The notes below the pieces were generated by a model. That model was not told the DNA's origin and did no database searches. It saw only the letters and a list, made by a program, of their open reading frames with translations. 35,650 nt of DNA, taken from positions 1-35,650 of the forward strand of contig NZ_SMKH01000049.1 of assembly GCF_004348515.1 (NCBI RefSeq), in the 5' to 3' direction. Source of the stretch: Actinomadura sp. KC345 (GTDB lineage: Bacteria; Actinomycetota; Actinomycetes; Streptosporangiales; Streptosporangiaceae). The position numbers were made by a program, and so were the translations under genes. The first letter of the stretch is position 1; each line of letters begins with the position of its first letter. Below are positions 9,920 through 17,406 of the stretch, one piece after another.

Positions 9920-11350
9920 ATGAGAACAGTGATGACCGCCGCGCTGACGCTGCTCGTCGGCGCGCTCCTGTGCGTCCCGGCTCCGCGGCCCGCCCGGGCC
10001 GCCGCCTCCGGGCCGGTCCCGGCGCCCGCGGGCCTGACCTCCGGCGAAGTGAGCTTCAAGGGCTTCGGCGGGCTCACCCTGCACGGCACGGTGCTCGCCC
10101 CCGAAAAGGCCCGCGGGCCGCTGCCGGGCGTCGTGCTCGTGACGGGGTCCGGCGCCGGCGTCCCCCGCGAGCACCTCCTCACCGAGGCCACCGAGTTCGC
10201 GCGGCGGGGGCTCGCCGTCCTGATCTACGACAAGCGGTCGGCCGGCTACAGCGACTTCCGCCGCTCCTACTCCGAACTCGCGGACGACGCGCTCGGGGCC
10301 GTGCGGGCGCTGCGCTCCAGGCCCGGCGTCGATCCCGCGAAGGTGGGGCTGTGGGGGCTCAGCGAGGGCGGCTGGGTCGCGCCGCTGGCCGCATCCCGTT
10401 CCGGTGACGCCGCGTTCGTGATCGTGGTCGGCGGCAACGCGATGACTCCGATCCGGCAGCAGGTGTGGAACGAGGCCTCCGGGCTGCGGCGGGCGGGCGT
10501 GTCGGGTTCGCTGATCGACCACGGAAAGCGCAACTTCGCCCGGCTGGGGGCGGACGCGGGCCTGTTCGCCGAGGCGTTCTTCGACGCCCAGGGCGTTCTG
10601 GAACAAGTCCGGCAGCCGCTACTCGGCGTCTGGGGCGAACACGATCTGCAGACCCCGCCCGCGGACAATCCCCCGCTGTTCGCGCGGGCCCTCCGGCGGG
10701 GCGGCAACACGCACTTCACGTTCCGCTTCTTCCCCGGCGCCGACCACGGCGTCCACGTGACCCCTGACGGCGGTCTCACCAGGGGCGACGCGCTGGCACC
10801 CGGCTACGCCGACCTGGTCGCCTCGTGGGTCCGCGACGCGACGGACGGGCGTCCCCCCGAGGAGGGCACCGCACCGCTCCCGAAGCAGGACCACGCGAGC
10901 GCCGAGATCTCCCCATCGCCGTGGTGGGCATCGGCCTGGATGCAGGCGGGGGCGTTCGCGCTGTTCATCGTCGCGTTCACCGGCTACCCGCTCGTCGCGC
11001 TGGTGCGGCGGCTGCGCGGGAGGACGGTGCGCCCGGTGAGCCGCTGGGCCCGCCTGCTCGCCGGAACGGGGCTCACCGCCGCCGTCGGCCTGCTCTTCTA
11101 CACCTTCTACCTGATGGCGGCGGGGAGGTATCCGGACCCGGGTCCCGTCCTCGCGGGCCGGCCGCTGCCGTGGCTGGCGCTGCAGGGGCTCGCCGTGGCG
11201 GCCGTCGTCGGCGGCGCCGCGACCGCGATCGCATGGCGCCGGGCCGCGGGAGCCGTCCCGGCGGGCGAGCACGTCCGGGTCGGGCTGCTGCTCGCCGCGG
11301 GCGCGGTCTTCGTCCCCTGGGCCTTCTACTGGGGCCTGCTCGTGCCGTGA
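9920..11350 (+). CDS. Exported alpha/beta hydrolase with C-terminal four-TM domain
   Basis: 476 residues. A signal peptide (1-28, ending in PARAAA) is followed by a Pro/Ala linker and an alpha/beta-hydrolase domain (about 43-305): oxyanion region VTGSGAG, nucleophile S148 in GLSEG, acid D242 in GEHD and H276 in ADHG. Four hydrophobic helices follow at about 340-362, 379-401, 417-438 and 452-474. The catalytic domain should lie outside the cell, anchored by the C-terminal membrane part. The acyl or peptide substrate is unknown. No ribosome site is visible before the ATG, so translation may be leaderless; GTG/ATG codons at 9929/9932 are alternatives. Control by the divergent ArsR-type regulator is likely given the repeated sites between them. 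Confidence 0.87.
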   Translation: MRTVMTAALTLLVGALLCVPAPRPARAAASGPVPAPAGLTSGEVSFKGFGGLTLHGTVLAPEKARGPLPGVVLVTGSGAGVPREHLLTEATEFARRGLAVLIYDKRSAGYSDFRRSYSELADDALGAVRALRSRPGVDPAKVGLWGLSEGGWVAPLAASRSGDAAFVIVVGGNAMTPIRQQVWNEASGLRRAGVSGSLIDHGKRNFARLGADAGLFAEAFFDAQGVLEQVRQPLLGVWGEHDLQTPPADNPPLFARALRRGGNTHFTFRFFPGADHGVHVTPDGGLTRGDALAPGYADLVASWVRDATDGRPPEEGTAPLPKQDHASAEISPSPWWASAWMQAGAFALFIVAFTGYPLVALVRRLRGRTVRPVSRWARLLAGTGLTAAVGLLFYTFYLMAAGRYPDPGPVLAGRPLPWLALQGLAVAAVVGGAATAIAWRRAAGAVPAGEHVRVGLLLAAGAVFVPWAFYWGLLVP

Positions 11351-11356
11351 CGGGAA

Positions 11357-11389
11357 CGCGGCCCGCGCTCCTTCCGGAGCCGGGCCGCG
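11357..11389. terminator. Bidirectional hairpin terminator
   Basis: Arms CGCGGCCCG (11357-11365) and CGGGCCGCG (11381-11389) enclose a second stem GCTCC/GGAGC with a TTCC loop and one bulged C. It lies between the convergent hydrolase and DUF1772 genes, seven bases after the hydrolase stop. Confidence 0.7.
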
Positions 11390-11421
11390 CCGTCGTGGTG
11401 CGGTCACCTGCCGTGGTGGGG

Positions 11422-11925
11422 TCACCCGTCCTTGCCCCAGAGGTAGACGCCGAGGCTCATCGCGAGGATGCTCGCCCAACTGGACACCGCCCGCACGTTG
11501 TTCCAGACGGCCCAGCGGCCGGAGTAGTCCGACCAGATCTTCGCCGCCTCCGCCGTGTCCCCCGGGATCGCCGTGGCGTCCAGGGTGTTGTTCATCGGGA
11601 TGTTCACCGCGAAGCTCGGGACCAGCGCGCCCACGAGGTACACGCCCGCCGCGGCGAAGAACAGGATGGCCGCCGACCTCTCGCCCAGGCTCAGCAGCAG
11701 CCCGCCCGCCGCGGCCGCCACGACCGGGATCAGCAGGAACATGGCGATGAAGAGCGGGTTCTGGATCTTCTGGTTCATGCCCTGCATGGCGTCGATCGCC
11801 GACTGCGGCCGGGCGGCGTTCAGGCCCGGCATCACCCCGGTGGAGAAGGCGAAGTACGCCCCGGCCATACCGGCGGCCATGATGATCGAAAGGGTCACCG
11901 AGGTGCCCGCGAGCGCAGATCTCAT
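11422..11925 (-). CDS. DUF1772 (anthrone oxygenase-like) membrane protein
   Basis: 167 residues with four hydrophobic helices (about 4-26, 57-79, 84-104, 140-160), the layout of DUF1772 proteins. The segment GAYFAFSTGVMPGLN and the NNTLDA block after the third helix are typical of that family. Some fungal and bacterial relatives are anthrone oxygenases; most are uncharacterised. The ATG at 11925 is preferred, with GGGA 6-7 bases upstream; an ATG four codons earlier (11937) is possible. It lies 29 bases after the NmrA-like reductase gene on the same strand, so the two are probably co-transcribed, and both are divergent from the AraC regulator. Confidence 0.82.
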   Translation of the reverse strand: MRSALAGTSVTLSIIMAAGMAGAYFAFSTGVMPGLNAARPQSAIDAMQGMNQKIQNPLFIAMFLLIPVVAAAAGGLLLSLGERSAAILFFAAAGVYLVGALVPSFAVNIPMNNTLDATAIPGDTAEAAKIWSDYSGRWAVWNNVRAVSSWASILAMSLGVYLWGKDG

Positions 11926-11954
11926 CGTCGTTCCCATCTCGTGAAGGAGTCGTG

Positions 11955-12803
11955 TCAGGTGTTCCAGATGCCGCTGGCCGCGGTCCGGCGCGCGTACTCG
12001 GCGAAGTCCCGCGGCTCGCGGCCCAGCGCTCGCCGCACCCCGTCCGCGGTACCGGAGTTCCGGCCGTCCAGGACGGTGGTGAACAGGAACGTCAGGAACT
12101 CGACGAGCTCCTCGGGGAGCCCGTGCTCCTTGAGGACGGCGGCGTAGTCGTCCGCGGCGACCGGGACGAACGCGATGCCGCGTCCCGCCGCGCGACCGAT
12201 CTCGGCGACGGCCTCGGCGAAGGTGAGGGCACGCGGGCCGGTCACCTCGTAGACCTGTCCGGTGTGCCCCTCCCGGGTGAGCGCCGCGACCGCAACGTCC
12301 GCGATGTCGTCGGCGTCCACGAACGGCTCGGGCACGTCGCCGGCGGGCAGGGCGACCTCGCCCGCCAGGACGGGGTCGAGGAGGTAGTCCTCGCTGAAGT
12401 TCTGCGCGAACCAGCTCGCCCGCACGACCGTCCACTCCAGGCCCGACGCCTGGACGACGCGCTCGCATTCCTGCGCCTCGTCCTCGCCCCGCCCGGAGAG
12501 CAGGACCACATGGCGGACCCCGGCGTCCACCGCCTTCCGCGTGAAGGCGCCGATGGCGCCGGGCGCGCCGGGGGCCGCCAGGTCGGGGTAGTAGGTGAGG
12601 TAGACCTTCTCGACGCCCCGCAGGACGGGCGCCCAGCTCGCCTCGTCCTCCCAGTCGAAGGCCGGCGAGGCTGAGCGGGACCCCATCCGGACCGGGACGT
12701 CCAGCGCCTCGAGCCGCTCGACCACGCGGCGGCCGGTCTTGCCGGTCCCGCCGACGACGAGGGTGAGGCCGTTCTCGGTGATGTTCCGTGCCGTGTTCGT
12801 CAT
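11955..12803 (-). CDS. NmrA-like NAD(P)-binding oxidoreductase
   Basis: 282 residues, atypical short-chain dehydrogenase of the NmrA/QOR2 type. The nucleotide-binding motif is GGTGKTG (18-24), followed by an Arg-rich specificity region (VRMGSRS) that suggests NADPH. There is no Tyr-x3-Lys catalytic pair at the usual place, as in NmrA proteins, so it may act as a redox sensor or quinone/aldehyde reductase rather than a classical SDR. Blocks WTVVRASWFAQNF and FVDADDIADVA are characteristic of the family. It starts 81 bases from the divergent AraC-type gene and is followed by the DUF1772 gene. AraC regulators with a cupin-like sensor commonly control such neighbours, which is the expected arrangement here. 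Confidence 0.88.
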   Translation of the reverse strand: MTNTARNITENGLTLVVGGTGKTGRRVVERLEALDVPVRMGSRSASPAFDWEDEASWAPVLRGVEKVYLTYYPDLAAPGAPGAIGAFTRKAVDAGVRHVVLLSGRGEDEAQECERVVQASGLEWTVVRASWFAQNFSEDYLLDPVLAGEVALPAGDVPEPFVDADDIADVAVAALTREGHTGQVYEVTGPRALTFAEAVAEIGRAAGRGIAFVPVAADDYAAVLKEHGLPEELVEFLTFLFTTVLDGRNSGTADGVRRALGREPRDFAEYARRTAASGIWNT

Positions 12804-12866
12804 ACCGCAAAGTCAACCGGCGGAGGGTCCGAGCCACCATCGTTGAGAACCTCGCCCGCATACGCG

Positions 12867-12884
12867 AGCGTCTACGCTTGCCCC
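12867..12884 (+). promoter_or_regulatory. Probable leaderless promoter and small inverted repeat before the AraC gene
   Basis: TACGCT (12873-12878) is a good actinobacterial -10 hexamer, and the ATG begins seven bases after it, the spacing expected of a leaderless mRNA; no ribosome site is present. The hexamer forms part of the inverted repeat AGCGT-CT-ACGCT (12867-12878), a possible autoregulatory site. No convincing -35 was found. Confidence 0.4.
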
Positions 12885-13841
12885 ATGGACGCGCTGACCG
12901 ACCTCCTCGACGGGCCTCGGGCGCGAGGGGCGTTCATGCTGCGCGCCTCGCTCAGCCCGCCCTGGTCGGTGCGGATCCAGGACGAGGCGCCGCTGACGCT
13001 GCTGTCGATGGTCCGCGACGACGCGTGGCTGGTCCCGGACGCGGGCGATCCGGTGCGCGTCTCCCCCGGCGACATGGCGGTCTTCCGCGGGCCCGACCCG
13101 TACACGGTCGGCGACGACCCGGCGACCGCGCCGCAGGTCGTCATCCACCCGGGGCAGCGCTGCACCACCCCGGACGGGACGAGCCTGTCGGAGGCGATGG
13201 ACCTCGGCGTCCGCGCCTGGGGCAACGACCCGGACGGGTCGGCGGTCATGCTGGTCGGGACGTACCAGATGCGCGGCGCCGTCACGCACCGGCTCCTCGC
13301 CGCACTGCCGCCGATCGCGATCGTCCGCGGCGACACCTGGAGGTCGCCGCTGGTCGACGTGCTCGGCGAGGAGATCGGCAAGGACGACCCCGGCCAGGAC
13401 GTCGTCCTCGACCGGCTGCTCGACCTGCTCCTCATCGGCACGCTCCGCGCGTGGTTCTCCCGGCCGGACGCCGAGGCCCCGGGCTGGTACCGCGCGCACG
13501 GCGACGCGATCGTCGGCCCGGCGCTGCGGCTCCTGCACGACGACCTGTCACACCCCTGGACCATCGCCGACCTGGCCTCCGAGGTCGGCGTCTCCCGCGC
13601 GGCCCTCGCGCAGCGGTTCACGAAGCTGATCGGCGAGCCGCCCATGGCGTACCTGACGGGCATCCGCCTCGCGCAGGCCGCCGACCTGCTGCGCGAGAGC
13701 GACGCGACGCTGGAGGCGGTGGCGCGCCAGGTCGGCTACGGCAACGCGTTCGCGCTCAGCACGGCGTTCAAGCGCGAGCACGGGGTCAGCCCGCAGGAGT
13801 ACCGCACGGCGCCCGGGACCGCCCCCGCCCCGGCCGGCTGA
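12885..13841 (+). CDS. AraC-family regulator with cupin-type N-terminal domain
   Basis: 318 residues from the ATG at 12885. The N-terminal part (MDALTDLLDGPRARGAF, then VSPGDMAVFRGPDPYTV and the C-terminal HPGQRC block) matches the cupin_6 AraC-binding domain found in actinomycete regulators of redox-stress or detoxification genes. Residues about 215-310 hold two helix-turn-helix units (TIADLASEVGVSRAALAQRF and TLEAVARQVGYGNAFALSTAF) ending in HGVSPQEYR. The in-frame extension to 12843 is rejected because family members start at MDAL and a -10-like hexamer sits in the extension. It is divergent from the NmrA-like/DUF1772 pair, its probable targets. Its stop is two bases from that of the convergent PfkB gene. 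Confidence 0.9.
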   Translation: MDALTDLLDGPRARGAFMLRASLSPPWSVRIQDEAPLTLLSMVRDDAWLVPDAGDPVRVSPGDMAVFRGPDPYTVGDDPATAPQVVIHPGQRCTTPDGTSLSEAMDLGVRAWGNDPDGSAVMLVGTYQMRGAVTHRLLAALPPIAIVRGDTWRSPLVDVLGEEIGKDDPGQDVVLDRLLDLLLIGTLRAWFSRPDAEAPGWYRAHGDAIVGPALRLLHDDLSHPWTIADLASEVGVSRAALAQRFTKLIGEPPMAYLTGIRLAQAADLLRESDATLEAVARQVGYGNAFALSTAFKREHGVSPQEYRTAPGTAPAPAG

Positions 13842-13843
13842 CG

Positions 13844-14986
13844 TCACCTCTCCTTGCGCAGGGTGGGCTCGGCGCGGACGGGCGAGTCGTCCGCCGCGTC
13901 CGGGATGAACGGGATCACGAACGCGTACTCCGCCAGCACGGACTCGGGGACCTCGCCCGTCTCGCCGAACGCGGCGATCTCGCCCCAGCAGGGCGAGCCG
14001 AGCGAGCCGCTGCGGTGCCGCACCGAGAGCCCGGCGCACAGGTTGGCGAACCGGAGCCGCTCGGCCAGCGGGAGGTCCGCGAGGGTGGCGAACACGAACC
14101 CGGCGGCGAACACGTCGCCGGCGCCGGTCGGGTCGAGCGCCTCGACCGGCAGCGCGCCGGTCTCGGCCCGCTCGCCCGTCGCCGAGTCGATCGCGATGGC
14201 TCCGTCCCCGCCGCGCTTGACCACGACCACCGGCACCCGCCCGGCCAGCGCCTCGGCGGCCTCCGCCGGGCTGCCGGTACGCGTGTAGGCCATGGCCTCG
14301 GCGGCGTTCGGCAGGAACACGTCGACGTGCCGGAGGCGGTCGAGGACCTCGGCCGGCCAGGCGCCGGTCTGGTCCCAGCCGAGGTCGCCGAAGATCAGCG
14401 AGCCCCGCTCGCGCATCTCCGGCGCCCAGGGCGGCACCGGCCGGTCGGCGTCGATGAAGCACACCCGCGCGGACGGGGGCGCCTGCGCCAGGTCCTCCGC
14501 CAGGTCCTCCGCCCCGGCCGGGACGGGACGGGCGTAGGTCACCATGCTGCGGTCGGAGTCGTAGGCCATCGACACCGTCACGGGCGTCGACCATCCGCGC
14601 ACCCGCCGCGACCGCGCGAGGTCGACGCCCTCCTGCTCGGCGAGGGTCCGCCACAGGTAGGCGCCGAACATGTCGTCGCCGAACGGCGCCGCCAGCCCGA
14701 CCCGCAGGCCGAGGCGGCTCATCGCGACGGCGATGTTGGCGGCGCCGCCGGGCGCCGAGCCGAGCCCGTCGGTGACGATCTCGGTGCCCGGCGGCGGCAG
14801 CCCCGGCAGCCCGGTGAAGATCATGTCCATGAAGACCCGGCCGGACAGGAAGACGTCCAGCGCGGGCGCCGGGCCCGTCCCCCCGCGCAGCCGCTCCCCC
14901 GCCGGCTCCCGCTCGGCGCAGGGGTCGGCGAGGGACGGCTCGGGCGGCACGCCCGGCGCGGTCTGCTGAGTCACGAGGCCCCCCAT
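13844..14986 (-). CDS. PfkB-family carbohydrate kinase
   Basis: 380 residues from the ATG at 14986. PfkB signature 1 is GGAANIA (80-86) and signature 2 is DPTGAGD (285-291), with D291 the expected catalytic base and the GAG anion hole intact. The family transfers phosphate from ATP to a sugar, nucleoside or sugar phosphate; residues do not fix the substrate. The first 45 residues are Pro/Ala-rich and unlike the family core. Start choice: a perfect AGGAGGTG lies 15 bases upstream, too far to be ideal, while the in-frame GTG at 15004 lies inside it. Only 56 bases separate it from the secreted-protein gene upstream, with no terminator, so both probably form one transcript divergent from the GntR/PTS genes and may serve the same sugar pathway. 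Confidence 0.87.
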   Translation of the reverse strand: MGGLVTQQTAPGVPPEPSLADPCAEREPAGERLRGGTGPAPALDVFLSGRVFMDMIFTGLPGLPPPGTEIVTDGLGSAPGGAANIAVAMSRLGLRVGLAAPFGDDMFGAYLWRTLAEQEGVDLARSRRVRGWSTPVTVSMAYDSDRSMVTYARPVPAGAEDLAEDLAQAPPSARVCFIDADRPVPPWAPEMRERGSLIFGDLGWDQTGAWPAEVLDRLRHVDVFLPNAAEAMAYTRTGSPAEAAEALAGRVPVVVVKRGGDGAIAIDSATGERAETGALPVEALDPTGAGDVFAAGFVFATLADLPLAERLRFANLCAGLSVRHRSGSLGSPCWGEIAAFGETGEVPESVLAEYAFVIPFIPDAADDSPVRAEPTLRKER

Positions 14987-15042
14987 GTGCGAAGCGTCGG
15001 GCACCTCCTCCGGACCCTAGCCCGCACCACCGACAATGACGC

Positions 15043-16374
15043 CTACCTCGGAACGTACAGCCGGACGTCGTCGACCTGCGCCTTCCCCTCGTAGAAATTC
15101 ATGTGCGGGTCACCGATCATGAACCTGTCCGGGTAGGCCGATCCGGCGGGCCAGGTGTCGCGGTCGGTGAGCGTGCCGCCCGGCCCCTCCCACGTCCAGT
15201 CGGCGTTGAACCGGCCGTCGTACTCGTCCGGCCGCTGGTTGTAGTGCCAGATGGGCTCGCCGTCCTGGACGAAGGCGCGCGTGTACCGGAACGTCGCCTC
15301 GCCCACGTGCGCGAAGACCCCGGACATCTCCATCGTGTAGGCGCCGTCCCGCCGCTCGATCGCGAACGTGTAGGGCTCCTCCGGCAGCAGCTCCGGTTTC
15401 ATGTCGACGGCCGAGACGATCGCGCCGCCCTTCCGGAACCCGCACTCGCTGTCCATCAGGTACTCGGTGCCGGGCATGGTCGCGTAGCGGCGGTCATCGG
15501 TCATGAAGAGCGCGTTGACGCCGTTGCCCGTCCCGGCGGAGTACGGCTCGTACTCACCGGTGGCCGGGTTGCAGTACAGCAGGCCGGAGCCCGTGTACTT
15601 GTAGCGGTTGTATCCGTCCATCGCGACCTTGCGGTGCGCGTGGATGAAGACGTTGTTGTGCGGCGCGACCCGGCGGTAGTCCATGATCGACATGTAGTAG
15701 AAGCCGTTGGAGTCGGTGCGGACGTCGGCCCACTCGCACTCCGGCCTGGAGAAGTCCCCGCCGGAGGCCCAGGGGAAGTTCGTCTTGCAGCCCTCCGGCG
15801 AGTAGCCGTTGATCCGGCCGTCGGGGTAGTCCCACGAGCCGTTCCGCTGCCCGCCGAAGTCGAGGCCGCGCAGCGTCATCTCCACCCGGTACTCGGCGGG
15901 CAGGTCGCGGGTCGAGCGGATCACGACGCCGCCCTGGTGGGCCGGCTCCTCCAGGTGCGCGACGCCCTTGCGGGACGTGAGCGTCGGGACCCGGTCCGGC
16001 CGGCCGTCCCCGTCGGTGTCGCGGGCGGCGAGCTCGGCGGTGAGCCAGCCGCGCTCGCCGAAGCGGAACGACTGCCGGTAGGTCTTCATCTCGGCGAGCC
16101 GCTCGCGGAAGGCCGGGCCGCCCACCGTGTCGAAGTAGGCGCCGTCGTTGTCGTACATGTCGACGTGGTAGGGACTCGACGGGCCGTCGCCGTCCCGCTT
16201 CCAGGGCGCCCTCCCGCTGTCCAGCCGCCGGTCGAACGGCTCGTCGGCGACCAGCCGCCAGCCCTCGCGGGCGCCGGGCGGGCCCGCGCCCGCGTGGGCG
16301 GGGGCCGCGGCCAGCGCCGCCGGCAGGACCAGCGGAAGCGTCAGCGCCACGGCGCCGCGGATCATGTTCCTCAT
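15043..16374 (-). CDS. Secreted protein, possible concanavalin A-like lectin/glucanase fold
   Basis: 443 residues, start fixed by GAGGAAGG seven bases before the ATG. A Sec signal peptide (1-28, cleavage after AHA) is followed by WRLVADEPFD and APWKRD, a beginning typical of jelly-roll glycan-binding or glycosidase domains, and the protein ends with DDVRLYVPR, typical of the same fold. DTDGDGRPD at 119-127 is a calcium-loop-like motif. Four Cys residues after the signal peptide could form two disulfides. The E-x-D-x-x-E motif of GH16 is not present, so I cannot claim that activity; it could be a lyase, a binding protein or a new hydrolase family. It is divergent from a DasR-like regulator and PTS genes, with an operator between them, and precedes a PfkB kinase gene: context for an extracellular step in saccharide use. 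Confidence 0.8.
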   Translation of the reverse strand: MRNMIRGAVALTLPLVLPAALAAAPAHAGAGPPGAREGWRLVADEPFDRRLDSGRAPWKRDGDGPSSPYHVDMYDNDGAYFDTVGGPAFRERLAEMKTYRQSFRFGERGWLTAELAARDTDGDGRPDRVPTLTSRKGVAHLEEPAHQGGVVIRSTRDLPAEYRVEMTLRGLDFGGQRNGSWDYPDGRINGYSPEGCKTNFPWASGGDFSRPECEWADVRTDSNGFYYMSIMDYRRVAPHNNVFIHAHRKVAMDGYNRYKYTGSGLLYCNPATGEYEPYSAGTGNGVNALFMTDDRRYATMPGTEYLMDSECGFRKGGAIVSAVDMKPELLPEEPYTFAIERRDGAYTMEMSGVFAHVGEATFRYTRAFVQDGEPIWHYNQRPDEYDGRFNADWTWEGPGGTLTDRDTWPAGSAYPDRFMIGDPHMNFYEGKAQVDDVRLYVPR

Positions 16375-16498
16375 GCAGGGCCCTTCCTCGATGTCGCGGC
16401 CGTTTCCCGCCCCGCCGGGCGCGGTGCCGGCGCGTCCGGGGCGATCCTCCGTGACGCTAGGCCGTCGCCGCTCCCGTGACCACGGCAAACATCGCCAA

Positions 16499-16514
16499 AG
16501 TGGTATTGACCAGT
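16499..16514. promoter_or_regulatory. dre-like operator of the GntR/HutC regulator
   Basis: AGTGGTATTGACCAGT matches 13 of 16 positions of the DasR dre consensus ACTGGTCTAGACCAGT (recalled consensus), including the inverted TGGT/ACCA core. It lies directly upstream of a perfect extended -10, TGCTATAAT (16515-16523), for the regulator gene, so a bound repressor would block RNA polymerase. The same site is 125 bases from the start of the divergent secreted-protein gene. Confidence 0.7.
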
Positions 16515-16523
16515 TGCTATAAT
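16515..16523 (+). promoter_or_regulatory. Extended -10 promoter of the GntR regulator gene
   Basis: TGC-TATAAT is an exact extended -10 element, rare in such GC-rich DNA. No good -35 lies 17-18 bases upstream, as expected for extended -10 promoters. Transcription should start near 16530, leaving a leader of about 45 bases. Confidence 0.6.
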
Positions 16524-16573
16524 CGGACATACCGTGTGCGACGACGGGAACAGCGTCGAGGGAGGTGAACGGC

Positions 16574-17305
16574 ATGCCATCCGCCGGTGAGGCCCGGTCC
16601 GGGCACACGAAACGGCAGGCGGTGCGCCGCGAGCTGCTCGCGATGCTGGACGGGCTGGACGTCGGGGACGCCCTGCCGTCCGAGCGCCGGCTCGCCGACG
16701 AGCTCGGCGTGTCCCGGCCGACACTGCGCCAGGCCATCGACGGCCTCGTCGCCGAAGGCCTGCTGGACCGGCGGCACGGGAGCGGCACCTACGTGGCCGA
16801 ACCCCGGATCGCGGTCCCGCTCACCATGACCTCGTTCACCGAGGACATGGCCAAGCGCGGCATGAGGCCGGGGGGCCGGGTCCTGTCGTTCCGCACCGAG
16901 ACCGCGGGGGCGCGGAACGGCAGGAGGCTGGCTCTGTCCCCCGCCGAAGAGGTATTTACCATTCGCAGGCTCCGGCTGGCCGACGGGACCACGATGGCCA
17001 TCGAGACCCTCTGCCTGCCGCGGTCGCTGATGCCCGGCCTGCGGCGGCACGACCTGGAGGGGCGGTCGTTCTACGACCTGCTGCGGGGCGAGGGCATCGT
17101 GATCGCCTCGGGCACCGAGACGATCGAGCCGACCGTCACCACCGCGGAGGAGGCCGCGGAGCTGGACGTGCCGGTGCACACGCCGGCCTTCCTGTTCGAG
17201 CGCATCACCAGGGACGAGAACGGACGTCCCCTCGAATACGTCAGGTCCGTCTACCGCGGCGACCGGTACCGCCTGGAACTCGACCTGCGACCACCGACCC
17301 ACTGA
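16574..17305 (+). CDS. GntR-family regulator, HutC/DasR subfamily (UTRA domain)
   Basis: 243 residues. Winged helix at about 10-75 (LPSERRLADELGVSRPTLRQAIDGLVAEGLL, then RRHGSGTYVAEP) and a UTRA effector domain from about 90 on (TSFTEDMAKRGMRPG, LRLADGTTMAIE, and the C-terminal FLFERITRDENGRPLEYVRSVYRGDRY). HutC-type regulators of this shape, such as DasR and NagR, bind phosphorylated amino sugars and repress sugar uptake genes. The ATG at 16574 has GGAGG eight bases upstream; the GTG at 16565 overlaps that ribosome site and is rejected. The dre-like site in front of the gene fits autoregulation. The PTS genes follow 101 bases downstream, separated by a hairpin. Confidence 0.93.
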   Translation: MPSAGEARSGHTKRQAVRRELLAMLDGLDVGDALPSERRLADELGVSRPTLRQAIDGLVAEGLLDRRHGSGTYVAEPRIAVPLTMTSFTEDMAKRGMRPGGRVLSFRTETAGARNGRRLALSPAEEVFTIRRLRLADGTTMAIETLCLPRSLMPGLRRHDLEGRSFYDLLRGEGIVIASGTETIEPTVTTAEEAAELDVPVHTPAFLFERITRDENGRPLEYVRSVYRGDRYRLELDLRPPTH

Positions 17306-17314
17306 ACATCCCGC

Positions 17315-17335
17315 CCCCGGCGCACGCCGCCGGGG
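17315..17335 (+). terminator. Hairpin between gntR-type gene and PTS IIC
   Basis: Perfect 8-bp stem CCCCGGCG/CGCCGGGG with loop CACGC, ten bases after the regulator stop and without a T-tract. It may terminate or attenuate transcription so that the PTS genes are expressed less than the regulator, or from their own promoter; no clear promoter was seen in 17336-17406. Confidence 0.45.
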
Positions 17336-17406
17336 AGCACGGCAGTCCGCGCTGACGGGGGCGACAGCGCACGACCCACCCCCCGGAGAAGTGAGGCGAC
17401 TTCACC

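Noticed and set aside
9841..10191. N-terminal extension of the ArsR-type gene
   Set aside because: It reads through the operator array and into the divergent hydrolase gene; the family domain begins at the ATG at 9840.
11926..12861. Extension of the DUF1772 frame into the NmrA gene
   Set aside because: Arg/Pro-rich out-of-frame reading of the reductase gene; the DUF1772 homology begins at 11925.
15014..15036. Separate promoter for the PfkB gene (TAGGGT with TTGTCG, minus strand)
   Set aside because: The spacer is only 11 bases, too short for a standard promoter; co-transcription with the secreted-protein gene is simpler.
16506..16511. TTGACC as a -35 for the TATAAT at 16518
   Set aside because: Only six bases separate them; TTGACC is part of the dre-like operator instead.
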